From Lytechinus variegatus (Eukaryota > Echinodermata > Echinoidea > Temnopleuroida > Toxopneustidae): a DNA stretch of 64,000 nt. Below the pieces are notes generated by a model. That model ran no database searches and was not told the origin of the DNA. It saw only the letters and a list, made by a program, of their open reading frames with translations. The stretch's first letter is position 1, and every line of letters begins with the position of its first letter. The stretch lies in NCBI RefSeq assembly GCF_018143015.1, contig NC_054740.1:52138779-52202778 (forward strand), read 5' to 3'. Position numbers and translations under genes: made by a program. Below are positions 51,301-62,782 of the stretch, piece by piece.

Positions 51301-51667
51301 CACCAGGAATGATGAACACATAGGACCTATATAGGTCCTAAGCAAATTATGTTTCATAAAGTTATGGAAAAAACATTTATTATGTAATATGATATATAAT
51401 ATGATATAACATAAAATAATATAACACAATAATATAACGCAGATGCAGAGTTACCATTTTTTAAAAGTCTTGTGTTCTTTTCTTTTCAGATCTGAAACGA
51501 GGCAATACTTGTACATCACTTTGCTGACTGTTAGAGCGTATAGTGTTCTAATAGCCCCACTTTATAATTTGCCAAATACTTTGGCTTTGATTATTCCGGG
51601 GCTTACTTTATGTGTTATTATCGCTCAATCTGTTTTGTCCATTGTATTTTGCCGACTAGTAAGGCTC

Positions 51668-53145
51668 TAAAGCCCCTTTTACACCTTCACGGATGCAACA
51701 CGGATCATCACGGATCTCAGTCCGTGATGATCCGGGGTGCCAAATTTGTATTTTCCTAGCATTCCCGGAGTGAGTACGGAGTTAACTGGTTATTAACACG
51801 GATATGTACGGAAAAGTACGGAGTCTACAAGGATAGGCAAGGTAGCAATAGGGATCCTGTTTGATATGCTCCCGGAGCCCACACGGAATACCCGGATGAT
51901 CACGGATGTTACTGGGTCTTTACACGGACCTTCACGGTTGCTCACATTCTGTACTGGGATATATCTTGCTAGAATGAAGTTTCGTCCCTTTTTGCAGCAT
52001 CTGGAGCATGCTCGTGCTTGGTTATGAATACGGACTATTGTTCATGTACGCAAACAATACAAACATTTGACCCCGGATAAAGCCGGTATCAACAAGAATC
52101 ACCCGGTTCTTACAAGGAGCCTCCCGGATGCATTCGGTATAGCTACACGGATGTACAAGGAGGCTACAAGGATGAACACGGATGATTATCAGTCCGTGTA
52201 CTCCGGGATGAAAAATTGACCTTGTAGCCTCCTTGTACATCCGTGTAGCTACCGAATGCATCCGGGAGGCTCCTTGTAAGAACCGGGTGATCCTTGTTGA
52301 TACCGGCTTTATCCGGGGTCAAATGTTTGTATTGTTTGCGTACATGAACAATAGTCCGTATTCATAACTATACAAGACCAATATTGGGAGAATTTGAATT
52401 CAAGGAGCATTTTGGGGTAAAAGTTGGAAACCGGTCTATTTCACCTAATTTGAAGGTGCTGAATCTGATAAGACCGGTTCCCAAGCCAATTTTTAATGTC
52501 TTGACCACCTAATTTGCATAAACAAAATGGCTGCCAAATTGACCATTTAAAATCTTATTTCTACAATATTCTTTTATAACACTCGCTTTCATCGACATGG
52601 TTACTGCAAAATCCTGCATACAGTACCATTCGGGAAAATTTGTTATTTCTGTTTGCGGCTAATTAATTATGCAAATTTATGCATATTTTGCAATATTATG
52701 TATAATTTGATAATTACCCCTAAAAAGTTTATCATTTTTGGTACAAATAGCATTTGTATCATTATGATAATTGTTTGGCCCTTAAATATAATATTTAGGT
52801 CAATTTTTCTATGTATTTTATCGTCAGAATACTTGTCTAATGCACTTGATATATCCCAGTACAGAATGTGAGCAACCGTGAAGGTCCGTGTAAAGACCCA
52901 GTAACATCCGTGATCATCCGGGTATTCCGTGTTGGCTCCGGGAGCATATCAAACAGGATCCCTATTGCTACCTTGCCTATCCTTGTAGACTCCGTACTTT
53001 TCCGTACATATCCGTGTTAATAACCAGTTAACTCCGTACTCACTCCGGGAATGCTAGGAAAATACAAATTTGGCACCCCGGATCATCATGGACTGAGATC
53101 CGTGATGATCCGTGTTGCATCCGTGAAGGTGTAAAAGGGGCTTTA
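51668..53145. mobile_element. 1.48-kb double-hairpin foldback element
   Basis: Outer arms of ~298 bp (51668-51965 and 52849-53145) are near-perfect inverted copies starting TAAAGCCCCTTTTACACC. A second inverted pair of ~150 bp (about 52021-52175 and 52219-52369) sits inside. Both pairs are rich in CACGGAT, CCCGGAT and TACGGA words. Target duplication unclear. Confidence 0.85.
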
Positions 53146-53224
53146 GACTGGCTACATGGACATGGACTACATTTGCCAACTGGTTGTCTTTAATGTCGTA
53201 ACCTTCTTCGAAGTAAGTACCCCT

Positions 53225-53305
53225 ATTTTTCTTTCCTTTTCTTTCTTTCTTTCTTTCTTTCTTTCTCTCTTTCTTTCTTCTTTCTTTTTCTTTCTTTTTC
53301 TCCCC
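53225..53305 (+). repeat. CTTT microsatellite
   Basis: Pyrimidine tract dominated by TTTC/CTTT repeats, with interruptions. Confidence 0.9.
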
Positions 53306-53407
53306 TATCCTCCATTTTGCCAACTGGTACATGATTTTGCCGACTGCTATGAATGTTGGGGGGTGTCACACCCCATACCCCCCTTTAACTACGGCCCTGG
53401 CTTTTTG

Positions 53408-55259
53408 CAGCTTAAATAATTATCGAACCAGTTGCATGCCAGTGCTTGTAAGCGCGTTTTTATTTGTAATGATTTTGTATTTATGTTTTTGTCATTTGTA
53501 TTGAAATAAATTTAATTCATTTAAAATAAAACAGTTCTAAGTTGGAGCTAGTAAATCAAATTGCAATAATTATCATCGGCGTAACATCACTGATAATTCT
53601 TCTCCATTTTTTTTTATAAATCTTTAAGTAATTTAACATCAATTTGTATTTTCCTGTGCGCCTCGGAAGATGGCGCTATAAACGCATATCATTATCACTA
53701 TTTGTCATGATGGCCATTTCATCGCAAAAAATGCAGGTGTAGGCCTCCATCTCATGCCACCTGGTTTTCTTATCAAGAGTTGTTATTTGAAAATTTTAAC
53801 AATGTTCAAATGAATTTTACATGCTGTTTGACAATTCGTTTACATTTTTTAGTATGGGCCATTCTGGATCTGAAACTGCTTCCTACCCCCCCCCCCCGAA
53901 ATCATACTGATAATGATGATCATCATCCTTATTATAATCATTATCGTATACGGATATCTGATTTTCAGCGTATATTGCAGGAGCGGGAAGCGCAGATGAT
54001 AAGGCATATAGTTATTAATTGTTCTTACCTAGGACTTAAGTCTTTTCAAACATATCAAACATTCCAGAAAAACTTGCCTTAGAACTATTCAAATATTCAT
54101 AATCTAAGCTGAAATACTTTTGAGGATCTCAATTAGGTATTCATTAAACTAAATCATTATCACTAGTAAACTCATTGATTTGCTCAATTTGAACTGGTAT
54201 ATCATAATAGAATCGTTTGATTGATTGATTGATTGATTGATCGATCAAATGATTGAATTTCTTCTTCATATCAAACGAATTTACAAAGTAGGTAGGAGTC
54301 GGCCATGAAAAAGGGAACTCACTGGAAAGCATCGCTTGTTTATGTGAATGACCTGAAATAAATAACTGATTACAATTTATCAAATGCAAATAGAAATTAG
54401 CAATGTTCAATAGAATAATTGAAAATACGGGGGTCAAGCTTCGTATGTTTATGCACCGTATAATGTTACCCATGGTATACAAGAAAATATACAACTGAAC
54501 AACGATTCCGAACTGAGTGTTAGACAAGACAAGACGGAACATTACGGAACAGAAAAAAACAAAGACAATGTACAGAGGATGACAATTAAGACAGGACAAA
54601 ACACATCTTACATTTTCTTAATGTTCAAGAAAAAAAGGCAACACCTTTATACACTTGTGAAGTGAACCAAACACCCGAGTGAAACTGTGAACGAAAAAGT
54701 TGACTGGACCAAAAACTGAGGTTGGGGAAAGTTTTCAAGAGCGAGTGGGAGAAGCGAGCAAGCACAATTTTTTACCCTTTTGAAATATAAATGTCATATT
54801 GTAAATATTTTTATATTCAGAGAGAGAATAATCCTATTTCACCCCTTATGGTCCCTTTTCTGCTTGTTTTGTTGGTCATTCTTCTTCGTTCAAAAGAATT
54901 ATTATCATGATTATTTCGATCTGCAAAAAATATTTTAGCCACTGTCCAATTTATAATTTGCACAAGCATAAATATGGGGAGATTATGGGGTGGGGGTTGG
55001 GACAACTTGATCATGATTCGACCATGGTCCCCATTTAAAAGTTCCATGACCAAAAAAGATAAAAATATCTTGAGATGAAACTTTCTTCTCGCTCGCTTCG
55101 CGCTCTCTGGCACATTTTATCCCATATGAATATTATAAACCATGCGGACACCATGTTCTGCCCCTCATCAGCTCAATGAATATTGACTATTTAATAGTTA
55201 GATATTTTATTTGAAAAAAATGTGGCCCTCGTCGCTATAATAAATTATGTCGTTACACT
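53408..55259. other. Intergenic DNA, no gene recognised
   Basis: A C tract (53887-53896), a TGAT tetranucleotide run (54214-54241) and a weak inverted GC-core word (TCGCTCGCTTCGCGCTC at 55090). A 151-codon minus-strand frame (54144-54599) has a hydrophobic stretch but no family signature and is not called. Confidence 0.4.
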
Positions 55260-55484
55260 AGCTCCAGCAGAGACTGTACCAGTACCAGCAGACTACTAGT
55301 AGTAGTCGACTCGAAAGACCCCTCCAAGTGAATTCCACAAAAGACAGCTACACATATACACACACTCGTCTGAAAACTTTCGCGTCCGAAAGCTCCAGAA
55401 TGCGACAGTCTATCATGGACATGGTCCCAGGAAAGACGTTTAGTTTATATTTACAGGCATCATGAGTGACTGAATTTGGATAGG
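55260..55484 (+). other. Candidate 5' UTR exon of smoothened
   Basis: Low-repeat sequence ending in a good donor (GGATAG|GTAAGTG at 55484/55485), about 3.95 kb upstream of the acceptor that opens the first coding exon (CCTCAG at 59436). It contains a 21-codon upstream ORF starting at ATG 55399. No promoter element is evident. Purely a splice-site inference. Confidence 0.25.
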
Positions 55485-56613
55485 TAAGTGATAGATTTCT
55501 CTAATTTTGGCCAGTTAAAGATAAAACCTGAGTTGTTATTAAAGTTTACAATTAGTAGTTTAGTACTCCGATATCTGTCTTTGAATGTGAAGTAATGTGT
55601 GAGATGCAATCGGTATTGCATTGGAGTACGGTACGGTACCGTTAGTTTTGGTAGGTAGGCACCTTTTTCCATATCTGTCTGCATTGAAACTACACGCAAA
55701 ACCGCCGTGTGTATGCGTGTGTGAGGCCCATTGACGTTGGTTTGCTGTTGTGGAGCTGCAGTTTGTTTGAAGAGAATGAGTTGCTGCACAGGGATTGAAT
55801 TTTGTTAAATCCCGACTTTGGAAATGCCCTCTGTAGATTTAGTTCTTCCTGATTTTCCTTTTACAGATCACTGTCAACTGATTAATATTCCTAAAGTTAA
55901 GAAGTTGATTGGCATGTTTATAACTTAAAGCCTTCGAGTTTGATCAGTTTTATAAATCTTCAACACAGAGTTCCTCATTTCTGAATCTGAATTCAAGAAT
56001 GAATCATCGCCCTGGGGCCTGGTTCTCAACACCATCATAAGTCTAATTTCTTGACTAAATCGGAGATAGTGAACTACTTGTCCGCTAACCGTTTCACGAA
56101 GCCCTCTTTACCAAGATCTGTATAACAACCTCGCCAAATATTTATGACACCTCCGAACCTGTCCTAACTTCTTAATTACGTATGGCATCACGTGGGTAGA
56201 CTATGACATGAAAAAATGCCTAGAAATCTTGCAATTATAATCTTATGTAATCAATCATAGAGGTTGAAATTACATCACAAAACAAGTGGGTTAATAGATT
56301 CACTGATAATTGTAATACAATGAAACTATAAAAACTGTTGGTAAGACGCCACAAAACCATTCATTTTGAAATAGTAAAATGATTTAATCAATAAAAATTA
56401 TACCACGTCAGGCCATCTATAACTTTAACTCGTATTTGTTGTTTTCAGACCCCTATTACCAGTTGGATAAATTCTCTAATTCATGCATACAATTTGTCAA
56501 ATATCGTATGTTTCGGTATCAATGATTAAAAATGTTTCATTGAACTACATTTTTATGACGTTTGGAATCGTAAAAGACGGTATTTCATTTTACATTGGTG
56601 TTGTTTATTAAGT

Positions 56614-57156
56614 TCAAAGGGATGGTTTGGGCTGAAAATATTCAAAGTACATAGATTAAAAATCACAGAGCAAAATGCTGAAAATTTCATCAAACTTGGA
56701 GAAAAAAATAACAAAGTTGTTGAATTTTAAAATTTGTGAAAGCCGCACATCGTCATGAATAGTTAGTTGCGCTGATGATGTCACATCCTCTCCTTCCTTT
56801 TTCTTATGTTATTACATGAAATCATTTTGTTTCATTTTTTATACATGTGTAAATGATGTGTCTCCTTTATAATGAAATAAGTTGCAGCTGTAAACAACTA
56901 ATGCACTTGTTTTTAGTTCTTGGTATTAACATTTTAAATAAACCCAATTTCATATGATAAAATACCAACAAAGAGTGGGGATATGACATCATCAGCCCTC
57001 CTAATGAATATTCATGAGACATGCCTAAAACTGCTTCACCAGAATAATGCAAATCTTTAAAATGCAATAACTTTGTTATTCGATTTTGATGAAATTTTCA
57101 CCATTTTGCTCTGTGAATTTTACTCTATAAATATCCAGACTGGATAATCCCTTTAA
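56614..57156. mobile_element. TTAA MITE (family B)
   Basis: Left flank TCAA (mutated TTAA) then AGGGATGGTTTGGGCTGAAA; right end inverted with ATAATCCCT then TTAA (57153-57156). Inverted halves as in 46957-47508. Confidence 0.75.
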
Positions 57157-57267
57157 TGGCAGCCATTAAAAAAATCCTCTTCCTATTCCACTCCTTTTCC
57201 TATTTCATAGACCATTCATTAAATGAAATCTTGAATTTGAAAGTACATGAATTGATCGATCACCTCT

Positions 57268-57302
57268 TCTCTGATTCTCTCTCTTCTCTCTCTCTCTCTC
57301 TT
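57268..57302 (+). repeat. CT microsatellite
   Basis: TCTCTCTC run with minor interruptions. Confidence 0.85.
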
Positions 57303-57352
57303 ATCACCATCTTTATATACATACTTAATTGTGCTTTATGCTTTAATAGTTC

Positions 57353-57953
57353 TTAAAGGGGAATCCAACCCAAATAAAAACTTGCTTTTATAAAAAAGGA
57401 AAAATCAGACAAGTTGATAGGTGAAAGTTTGAACAATATTGGACAAACAACAAGAAAGTTATGAATTTTTAAAAGTTTTAAATATTGGTAATCACTATAC
57501 CCATGGAGACTTCAAATTGGCCGCATATGGGATGTCATAGTGATGTAAGGCAAGGACTACTCTTCCATGTACTCCAATACATAATATGGCTAAAATGTCA
57601 TTTTCCCAAAAGTTTTATTTAAAATTATATCTTTCTTTCATAAGGACATAAAACAATATACTACCTGGGTTATATTTAGATTTCTGCCCCAGGGGAATGA
57701 GTACTTGGGAGAAAACCACAAATCCCTGATAATAAAGTACATGGCCTATGGGAAAGTTGTACTTGCCCCTTGTCATAATTTACTTACCCAGTTGCCAATT
57801 TGAAATCTACATAGTATTAGTGATCTCAATTTTAAAGAAGCTATAACTTTCTTATTGCTTGTCCGATTTCTTTCGAACTTTCAACATTCTGTTTAATTTA
57901 TTTTTCTCCTTCCAAACACAACATTTTATGGCCAAGGCTGGATTCCCCTTTAA
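57353..57953. mobile_element. TTAA MITE (family C)
   Basis: TTAA on both sides (57353-57356, 57950-57953); AGGGGAATCCAACCC on the left and inverted GCTGGATTCCCCT on the right. The halves are inverted copies (AAGAAAGTTATxxxTTTTAAA-type blocks). A third terminal type besides families A and B. Confidence 0.8.
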
Positions 57954-59089
57954 ATACAAGGTTAAAGCTAAGATAAATCAAACTATGTAAACAAATTGTT
58001 GCTTGCCATTATTTATTACAATAAAAGTTTGACTTGTGACATAATGGTACTTTCTTGACCATATATGTACTGGTATTTTCATAAATTTGCATCCATCCAA
58101 ATTCTCCGTAGGGAGTTTTTTTTTCCTTTTGATATTACATGTAGTTTCAAGTTCAAGAGTTTAAGAATGGAGCTCCAGCAAGCTTGTACTTAGTAAAAAT
58201 ATAGGCCTAATTGCGTTGTTTATTTGTATTGTATCAGACGTTCAAAACTAACAGTTTTATAGATTTGATTTTTTAGGGAAAATTATATTTCATATTTTAC
58301 TAAATTAAACAATTCTGGCATACATATTAACATGTAGGCCTACAATATTTTATGGAAACATGCATGGTATAATGATGAGGTTGAATTGTAATTACTACCA
58401 AAATTTCGTAAATGAAATACCCCCACTGAAGTTATAAAAGCACTTCCACTGCAGCAATTTAGGGGAGAGGTCCATTAAGGAATTTTATGATGTCTCAGAC
58501 AAAGACTGACATCCTGACTAAAACAGAGTAGAAAAACCACTCTTTCTAGAGTTGCCTCAAGATCTGTTCCATATTGCATATTATTTTGAAAATCAACACT
58601 AGTATTCTATCTGGTAGAAGAATATTTTCTTTTACTGCACAATTACCCCTAAAAAGTATACCTTCAAATGAATGAAATACTTTTGCAATTGCCCCAATGT
58701 GGAAAAGAAAAATAGCCCCTAGAATTTAGAAATAAGAATTAATTCCTACCCTTTACTAAAAGAAAGACAATATTGCTTCTCAGCAGATCAAAACCAAGGC
58801 AGGTTGTCAGATCAGATCCATCAACCTCTGGGAAAGATACTGTAGGCAGCCCTCAAAGAAAGGAGTTTTTGTACATGTTTGTTATAGCCTACAAAATAAT
58901 TTTCTGTGACTTTCAATCAAGTAATTGGAAGTAATAACCTGAGACCATATGTATTCAAATTTGGAAATACAGGTTTCTTAAGGTGGTGAATAATTCACCA
59001 CCGTGAATAAAACGATCTTGAATTTGAAATGATTGTTTCCAAAGGAAAATGATGTGCGGTCCTACATGTAGTTTGTGCAGAGAAAACCA
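57954..59089. other. Upstream region of smoothened
   Basis: AT-rich, low repeat content. A near-perfect palindrome with arms GGTGGTGAAT/ATTCACCACC and a one-base centre lies at 58982-59002. No promoter motif could be assigned. Confidence 0.4.
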
Positions 59090-59367
59090 GGGCCCTGTCT
59101 TACAAAGAGTTGCGATTGATCTGATCAATCACAACTATGGACGGCCAGCAACGTCAACATCTATTATGCACATTTGTTTAAAATTGATTCTAGCTAGCCT
59201 ATATTGTGTATTCACGCATTCATTGTTTTCTTGAAAATTCACCGCACTTCTCTTTGTTTAACAAAGGAGATTGTGCAATTTTCCTGTAGAAAAAATTATG
59301 ACTCTAATGGATTTCCATAGAGGAACAATTGATTTGATCAATCATAACTCTTTGTAAGATGGGGCCC
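59090..59367. mobile_element. Palindromic MITE upstream of smoothened exon
   Basis: Left GGGCCCTGTCTTACAAAGAG and right CTCTTTGTAAGATGGGGCCC are inverted, continuing through GATTGATCxxATCAAT. 278 bp. It ends 69 bp before the predicted splice acceptor. Confidence 0.75.
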
Positions 59368-59454
59368 AGATGTCATAATCAACGATCTGTGGAAGGCCTT
59401 TTAAATTACTTTGAATTATTTTACATTTTACCTCAGGTACTGTAGAAAAGGGAA

Positions 59455-59961
59455 ATGGTAACAGAGTGGATCATCGCTGGTGCAATGGATGGATTACTGG
59501 GTTCAAAGATAAATTGGTGGTCAGGTTTTGTTCTGCTCCTCCTGAGCCATGTGGTCCATGCTCAGCTGTCGGTCAATTTCTCAATCACCACAAGCAGTGA
59601 CTGCACCCGTCCCGCTGCCTGCACGCCCCTCCCTGCCAACATGACACAGTGCCTCGGGACAGAGATCTCCCACACCCACATCTCCCTGTCCCTTGCCAAT
59701 GACTCCACGACCATCCAGGAGGTCAACGAAAGGCTCGTCATGTGGAAGGGGCTTCGGAACGTCCCGAAGTGCTGGGAGGTTGTCCAGCCACTTCTTTGCG
59801 CCCTCTACATGCCAAAGTGCGAGGACGGGCGGGTGGAGCTGCCAAGCTTTGATATGTGCACCGTCGTCCAGTCACCTTGTAGGATTGTGGAACTTGAAAG
59901 AGGCTGGCCACATTTCCTGCAGTGTAATGAAGAGCACATGCCCAGAGAATGTAGTGAGCCG
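59455..59961 (+). CDS. SMO: Smoothened coding exon 1 (signal peptide, CRD)
   Basis: ATG at 59455 in a good context (G at -3, G at +4), preceded in frame by TAG at 59443, so the frame cannot extend upstream in this exon. An in-frame second Met at residue 11 (59485) would also leave the signal peptide intact. Donor GAGCCG|GTGAGT. The bases before the ATG follow an acceptor-like CCTCAG at 59431-59436, suggesting a separate non-coding first exon. Confidence 0.93.
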
Positions 59962-60546
59962 GTGAGTTTTCTGCTCCGTAGTTACATGTATGCCACTGTT
60001 CAGACTGAAGTTTGAATTCAGACTTTTTCAACATATTTTTTGACAATGAAAGACACCTTTTTTCATGTAGGAAAAGGGCCATTCTGGACCATTTTGTTTC
60101 CAATACTTGTTAAAGGTACACGCCAATAGGCTACTTGTTAAGGGGTGCATTTTCAGAACATGGAAAATACTTGTGCTTTTCGGAACCCCACGTCCATGGT
60201 ATCCACTCGCCAATGAAAGTGCCCCCCCCCCCCCGTGTTATGTTGCATATTCATGAATGCAGAAATGAAATGAAATAAAATCTAAATCAAATGTAATAAG
60301 ATGTACTTTTAATATGCCACTCGTATTTCCCTTTAGAACTCCTACAAGGCAGTGACGTTCAACTTGACAGGTGGGTGCGAGCCGCCTCTGGTGGAGACTG
60401 ACAATGCGAAGAGCTGGTATGAGAACGTAGAGGGGTGCGGTATCCAATGCAAGAACCCCCTCTTCACCGATGAGGATCATCACAAAGTTCACATCTTCAT
60501 CGCAGTGTTTGCTGGCATGTGTGTTGTGTGCACCCTGTTCACACTG
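59455..60546 (+). CDS. SMO: Smoothened, first two coding exons (partial)
   Basis: Two phase-0 exons (59455-59961, 60337-60546) encode the first 239 residues of Smoothened, the class F seven-helix receptor that transduces Hedgehog signals at the plasma or ciliary membrane. Seen: hydrophobic signal peptide (~residues 22-36), Frizzled-type cysteine-rich domain with ten cysteines (C50, 56, 66, 106, 115, 122, 135, 142, 157, 166), the strongly Smo-specific phrases WKGLRNVPKCWEVVQPLLCA and YMPKCEDGRVELPS, the linker domain with NAKSWYENVEGCGIQCKNPL, and the start of helix 1. In Smo the CRD binds sterols; Frizzled proteins lack this linker. Helices 2-7 and the tail are not in the window: intron 2 is at least 3.45 kb. 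Sequons at N41, N62, N82. Confidence 0.95.
60040..60234 (-). mobile_element. Family-E foldback remnant in smoothened intron 1
   Basis: Read inverted from 60234: G tract, GCACTTTCATTGGCGAGTGG, ATACCATGG, CCGAAAAGCAC and AAAATGCACCCCTTAACAAG, matching one arm of 6438-6965. The other arm is missing. It fills half of the 375-bp intron. Confidence 0.7.
60337..60546 (+). CDS. SMO: Smoothened coding exon 2 (linker, helix 1)
   Basis: Acceptor TATTTCCCTTTAG, donor CACTG|GTAAGT; 70 codons, phase 0 at both ends. Encodes residues 170-239: the linker cysteines C183, C203 and C207 and the hydrophobic start of transmembrane helix 1 (IFIAVFAGMCVVCTLFTL). Confidence 0.93.
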
Positions 60547-60574
60547 GTAAGTAACTTCACAACTGACAACAATA

Positions 60575-62060
60575 GTGTGAAAGGGGAAGCTCACCCCGAC
60601 GATAGGATGGTTCTGGTCAAAGCAGAACAATCGTGTTTGACATTAGTCACAAAATCAAAATTGAAAGTGGAATGAAACCTTTGGACAAGTGGGCTTGTGT
60701 GTAAAGAGAATGATCAAGGAATGAGATCAAATATAAAAATTTCAGAAAAATAAAATAATGATAAAGTTATGAGCATTTGAATATTGCGATCACAAATGCT
60801 ATGGAGATCCTCCCATTGGCAATGTGACAAAGATGTGTGATGTCACATAGTACATGTATGTGAACAACTTTCCCTGTGATGGACTATAGAATACCCCCAA
60901 AGTCTCTTTTTGCTCTTATTGTGATGTAAACTCTTTATCCATAATGTATTCTTTGAAAAAAATCTGTATTACATTCCCTCCTATACTGATACATGTAGAT
61001 GTGATAAAAGAGGCAGTTTAAAGTGAAATACATGTATATATACAAAAGTAATTGATAACATTGATAACATGTTCACACTGTCTGCTCAAGTAAATCAGGT
61101 TGTCCGTAATTGTAATTATCATCTCAGCAATTTGTGGAGGATTCGTAGATTTATTGATCTTAAGACATGTCACCATGCTGTGCGAGCACTTATCCTTTCT
61201 CGGTTAGATTACTGTAATAGTTTATATACTGTTTTGTCAGCTAGAGATAGAAGAAAGCTTGAAGTTATACAGAATCGTGCCGCTCGTTTAATTTTTGGCT
61301 TTGGATCCCGAACTCATACTACACCCCTAATAAGGAACTCCACTGGTTACCTCTATTCCAACGCATTCAGTTTAAAGTCTGTTTTACGTATACAAAACTC
61401 TAAATCAATTAGCACCTGAATATCTTAATAATACCATCAAATTATACACACCCACTCGTAATCTTCGTTCAATCACTGACACATGCAGACTTTGCATTCC
61501 CTTGTCAAAACTCTCCTCTGCCGAAAAACGGTTTGCCGTAGCAGCTGCCAAGACTTGGAATGCTATCCCTCTTTCAATAAGAAATGTTTCCAGTGTTCTT
61601 GGCTTCAAATCATCCCTTAAGACATACCTTTTTCCTCAATAATTAATATTTTTCCTTTTTATCTTGAATATTGTATAGTAATCATTGCAAATATTAAATG
61701 TTTCATACTTTTGTACGCGCTATGGTACTTTTTGTTTTTAGCGCCTCTAAATACCCATTATTATTAAGTAATGGGAAAATTGTTCACATGTGAGATCACT
61801 TATCTTTGTCGCATTGCCAATGCTCATAACTTATTATTAAATTTTTCTCAAACTTTTGTTGATCTGTTTCTTTGATTTTTCTGTTTTCACAAATGCTACA
61901 TGTACATGTATATTGTTCAAAAGGTTTCAGTTTCCTTTTAAAATTCTTAACCTACGCTATATCAGTAGAATACCATTACCCCTTCCCCAATATTTTTTTC
62001 TCTTGAGAATGGTTCTACTTTTATTCAAACTAATATAAGGGTGAAATTTCCCTTTAACAC
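60575..62060. mobile_element. AAAGGGGAAGCTCACC repeat split by a LINE
   Basis: 60575-61050 resembles the left half of a foldback MITE (AAAGGGGAAGCTCACCCC, TAAAGTTATGAGCAT, GCAATGTGACAAAGA) and 61785-62060 the inverted right half (TCTTTGTCGCATTGCCAATG, GCTCATAACTTATTA, GTGAAATTTCCCTTTAA). The LINE fragment 61060-61765 lies between them. No clean TTAA at the left. In smoothened intron 2. Confidence 0.5.
61060..61765 (+). mobile_element. CR1-like LINE 3' fragment
   Basis: Reads NYHLSNLWRIRRFIDLKTC, then ALILSRLDYCNSLY and LEVIQNRAARLIFG, the conserved C-terminal reverse-transcriptase region of CR1/L2-group LINEs. After a frameshift near 61333 it continues KELHWLPLFQRIQFKV and, after stops, AEKRFAVAAAKTWNAIPLSI and a stop near 61640. 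The 3' end reads TTTTTAGCGCCTCTAAATAC and ATTATTATTA. Dead. Confidence 0.8.
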
Positions 62061-62261
62061 ATATTATTTGCCAATAATCTTGAGTTCATGATAAAAATAG
62101 TGTGAATAAAATGTGCAAGTTGTTTTGGAAAGGAGAAGCTTATGGTCGCAGTTGTTATGATAAAAACTTGTGATGAAAATTTCAGAACTTTTTAATTCTG
62201 ATTTTATTTATCTTGTCAAATCATAATTTTTTAGCCTGGGGTACGTTCTCCTTTAATGGCA

Positions 62262-62302
62262 ATGACAATTATGATGATGACGACGATGATGATGATGATG
62301 AC
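62262..62302 (+). repeat. GATGAC/GATGAT microsatellite
   Basis: Short impure GAT-based run (ATGATGATGACGACGATGAT) next to a family-unassigned CTCCTTTAA end. Intronic. Confidence 0.8.
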
Positions 62303-62782
62303 AATGGTGCACATTATCTTTGTGATGGTGATGTCCGAGCTTTGATTGATTTGATGATTGCACTGTATGTAAAGTAACTAATAAGTACAAAATCCAGTAC
62401 AAAATAAAATAGATTAATGACAGTAGTTTGAAATGAGAGAGTGTCAGTGTCTGAAATATGATTATAACTCTTATCACTTTTGTGTAATTTGCTCTCTATT
62501 TTCCCAACACATGCTTATTATGTTTTACTTTGAAAAGAAACATGAGTTATGCATACTACTATGCCCTGCTATGTAAATTCAATAAACTCAAAAGAAAGTC
62601 CCTGTAATGCTTTTATTATTTTGTTTTTATTTATTAAATTTCCTTTCAAAATGTAGTGATGGATAGGCCTGTAGCTTTGTCTCATTCTGGACATGAGAAC
62701 TTGTTTTACACCCATCATTGGAAACAGCATATATTTTCATTTTTGTTCAGGCCCCAACGTAGACTAATTGAGACATTCTTAT

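Larger units (their letters stand above)
48308..53399. mobile_element. 5.1-kb hAT-like element hosting nested insertions
   Basis: Ends CAGGGCCGTAGCC and inverted CAGGGCCGTAGTT; flanks GCTTCTTG (48300-48307) and GCTTTTTG (53400-53407) form an 8-bp target duplication with one mismatch. Inward at both ends lies GGGGGGTGT and a TTGCCAACTGG/CCAGTTGGCAA pair. Most of the interior is later insertions: a GC-core element starting at 48675, the 48987-50717 element and the 51668-53145 foldback. No transposase seen. Confidence 0.7.

Noticed and set aside
54144..54599. 151-codon minus-strand frame, possible gene or exon (acceptor-like TTATTTCAG near 54353)
   Set aside because: No homology signal I recognise, a TGAT repeat within it, and the only donor would give a ~30-nt exon.
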